This document shows, one piece after another, positions 13,336-14,076 of a stretch of DNA of 14,076 bases. The notes under the pieces are model-generated. The model saw nothing but the letters and a program-made list of their open reading frames with translations. It ran no database searches and had not been told where the DNA came from. The DNA is taken from positions 1-14,076 of the forward strand of contig CABTWG010000030.1 of NCBI GenBank assembly GCA_902488455.1, read 5' to 3'. Source of the stretch: an uncultured Peptoniphilus sp. GTDB lineage: Bacteria > Bacillota > Clostridia > Tissierellales > Peptoniphilaceae. The translations under genes were made by a program, and so were the position numbers. Positions within the stretch are counted from its first letter, which is position 1. Every line of letters begins with the position of its first letter.

Positions 13336-13372
13336 AAAAGAGCAAGGATAAAATAACTCCTTGCTCTTTTTT
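13336..13372. terminator. Bidirectional terminator between bL25 and ECF-S genes
   Basis: AAAAGAGCAAGGA and TCCTTGCTCTTTT form a 13-bp stem over a 9-base loop, with T-tracts in both directions. It ends the leftward transporter gene and backs up the bL25 terminator. Confidence 0.88.
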
Positions 13373-13388
13373 ATAATTTCTTATAATT

Positions 13389-13997
13389 TTATGAATCTTT
13401 AAGCACAGGTCTTACTCTTTCATAGAGTAGGACTGTTACAACCGCTGTGATAGATCCTTTGATAATATTAAATGGAATTACACAGTAAACCATCATGGTG
13501 AATAGATCCGTTACTTTTGGAAATATCTTTGTTCCTGCTGCTACTATGGCTTCCATAGGCATTATCTTTGCGTATAGAGGAAAGATAAAGTAGTAGTTGG
13601 AAACAAATGCTGCTGCAGTCATAAGAACTACTCCAAGCACTAAAGAAAGTATAGCCCCTTTAAAGGTTCTATGTCTTCTGTAAAATGTTGAAGCTGTAAC
13701 TGCATATACAGATGCGATTATGAAATTGGAAAGTTCTCCAACCATTCCTGTATCTGTACCAGTGATTATGATATTTAGAATGTTTTTAATCACTGCTGTT
13801 ATCACTCCATAGATTGGACCCATGGTAAATGCTCCTAGTAGCACTGGCACGTCAGAGATATCTAACTTCATAAATGCAGGTGCAATAAACGCAAGTGGCA
13901 TCTTTACATTCATTAGTATAAATGCCATTACAGATAGGACTCCTACCCTGGTTATGTTTCTCGTCTTTATTCCTCTTTTTGATTGTAAGTTATTCAT
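13389..13997 (-). CDS. ECF transporter S component, RibU-like (riboflavin uptake)
   Basis: A 202-aa integral membrane substrate-binding subunit of an energy-coupling factor transporter, which would pair with a shared EcfA/EcfA'/EcfT module not in this window. About six hydrophobic segments are seen. The N-terminal part carries the RibU-like pattern IAPAFMKLDISDVPVLLGAF (38-57), GPIYGV and a later VKNI/GELSNF block (K71, G87-F92), which favours riboflavin over other vitamins. The start follows GGGAGG. A need for riboflavin fits the flavin-using ApbE in the same window. About 45 bases upstream of the start the sequence turns into an IS end, and no FMN riboswitch is seen in what remains of the leader. 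Confidence 0.85.
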   Translation of the reverse strand: MNNLQSKRGIKTRNITRVGVLSVMAFILMNVKMPLAFIAPAFMKLDISDVPVLLGAFTMGPIYGVITAVIKNILNIIITGTDTGMVGELSNFIIASVYAVTASTFYRRHRTFKGAILSLVLGVVLMTAAAFVSNYYFIFPLYAKIMPMEAIVAAGTKIFPKVTDLFTMMVYCVIPFNIIKGSITAVVTVLLYERVRPVLKDS

Positions 13998-14015
13998 AAT
14001 TCCTCCCTTGCTTTA

Positions 14016-14031
14016 GGCATTAAAAAATGCC
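14016..14031 (-). other. Hairpin in the leader of the ECF-S gene
   Basis: GGCATT and AATGCC pair over a 4-base loop, 15 bases before the GGGAGG site as read leftward. It could be a small leader hairpin or the left-over expression platform of a lost riboswitch. It has no U-tract directly after it. Confidence 0.35.
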
Positions 14032-14041
14032 CCACTGCTTG

Positions 14042-14076
14042 TGGTGACCCCATAAAGTTGGACCTAATACCAGGAC
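14042..14076. mobile_element. Probable end of an IS3-family insertion sequence (cut by window edge)
   Basis: The sequence from 14042, starting TGGTGACCCCATAAAGTTGG, has the form of the terminal inverted repeats of IS3-family (IS150-group) elements, which start with TG and share a GACCCC...AAGTTGGAC core. No transposase codon is visible because only 35 bases remain in the window. Its boundary lies about 44 bases upstream of the ECF-S start codon. Confidence 0.55.

Noticed and set aside
13998..14041. FMN riboswitch in the leader of the RibU-like gene
   Set aside because: None of the conserved blocks of the FMN aptamer are present and the space before the IS end is too short.

Overview
The window comes from a low-GC, Gram-positive (Firmicutes-type) chromosome. 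Ribosome binding sites are strong AGGAGG types, promoters follow TTGACA/TATAAT spacing, terminators are classic hairpin plus T-tract, and lipobox and signal peptides are of Gram-positive kind. The gene set (M42 peptidase, DegV, ApbE lipoprotein, MnmA, CTC-type bL25, RibU-like ECF-S protein) suits an anaerobic coccus of the Tissierellia/Peptoniphilaceae type. That placement is an inference from content, not proven.

Layout from left to right. Bases 1-110 are GC-rich and hold a folded dispersed-repeat-like element. An M42 aminopeptidase gene follows on the + strand (207-1280). A leftward gene for a small unknown membrane protein (1484-1960) may be cut short by a homopolymer frameshift. A compact leftward operon occupies 4643-2161: an ArsR-type repressor with a CxC site, a COG0701/ArsP-like permease with an FCSCS motif, a COG0523 (CobW-like) GTPase with an FCSC motif, and a mini-thioredoxin with CKDC. 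It has a near-perfect promoter flanked by two matching operator-like half-palindromes 33 bp apart. All four proteins carry closely spaced cysteine pairs, which suggests handling of a soft metal or metalloid.

Bases 4748-5484 are the remains of a mobilizable plasmid-type module: a decayed MobV/Pre relaxase gene (HKDESRPHLH motif, at least four frame changes, shortened) and, upstream of it, a recognisable MobV oriT with a TAGCGTG/TTA nick site. A secreted Amidase_6 protein (5540-6826), with a signal peptide and a long unrecognised N-terminal half, sits next to the oriT and could be cargo.

From 7025 to 10641 the leftward strand carries core genes: apbE lipoprotein, an unknown four-helix membrane protein, a membrane-anchored thermonuclease, a PgpA-family phosphatase, then rplM-rpsI with their own promoter, a 5' leader hairpin and a terminator. 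A divergent promoter pair at 10657-10699 also drives the rightward operon degV-mnmA-bL25 (10717-13282). A RibU-like ECF-S gene lies convergent to it (13389-13997). The window ends in what looks like the terminal inverted repeat of an IS3-family element inserted just upstream of that transporter gene.

The best candidates for something new are the ArsR-controlled thiol-rich permease/GTPase/thioredoxin operon and the MobV/oriT relic beside the secreted amidase.
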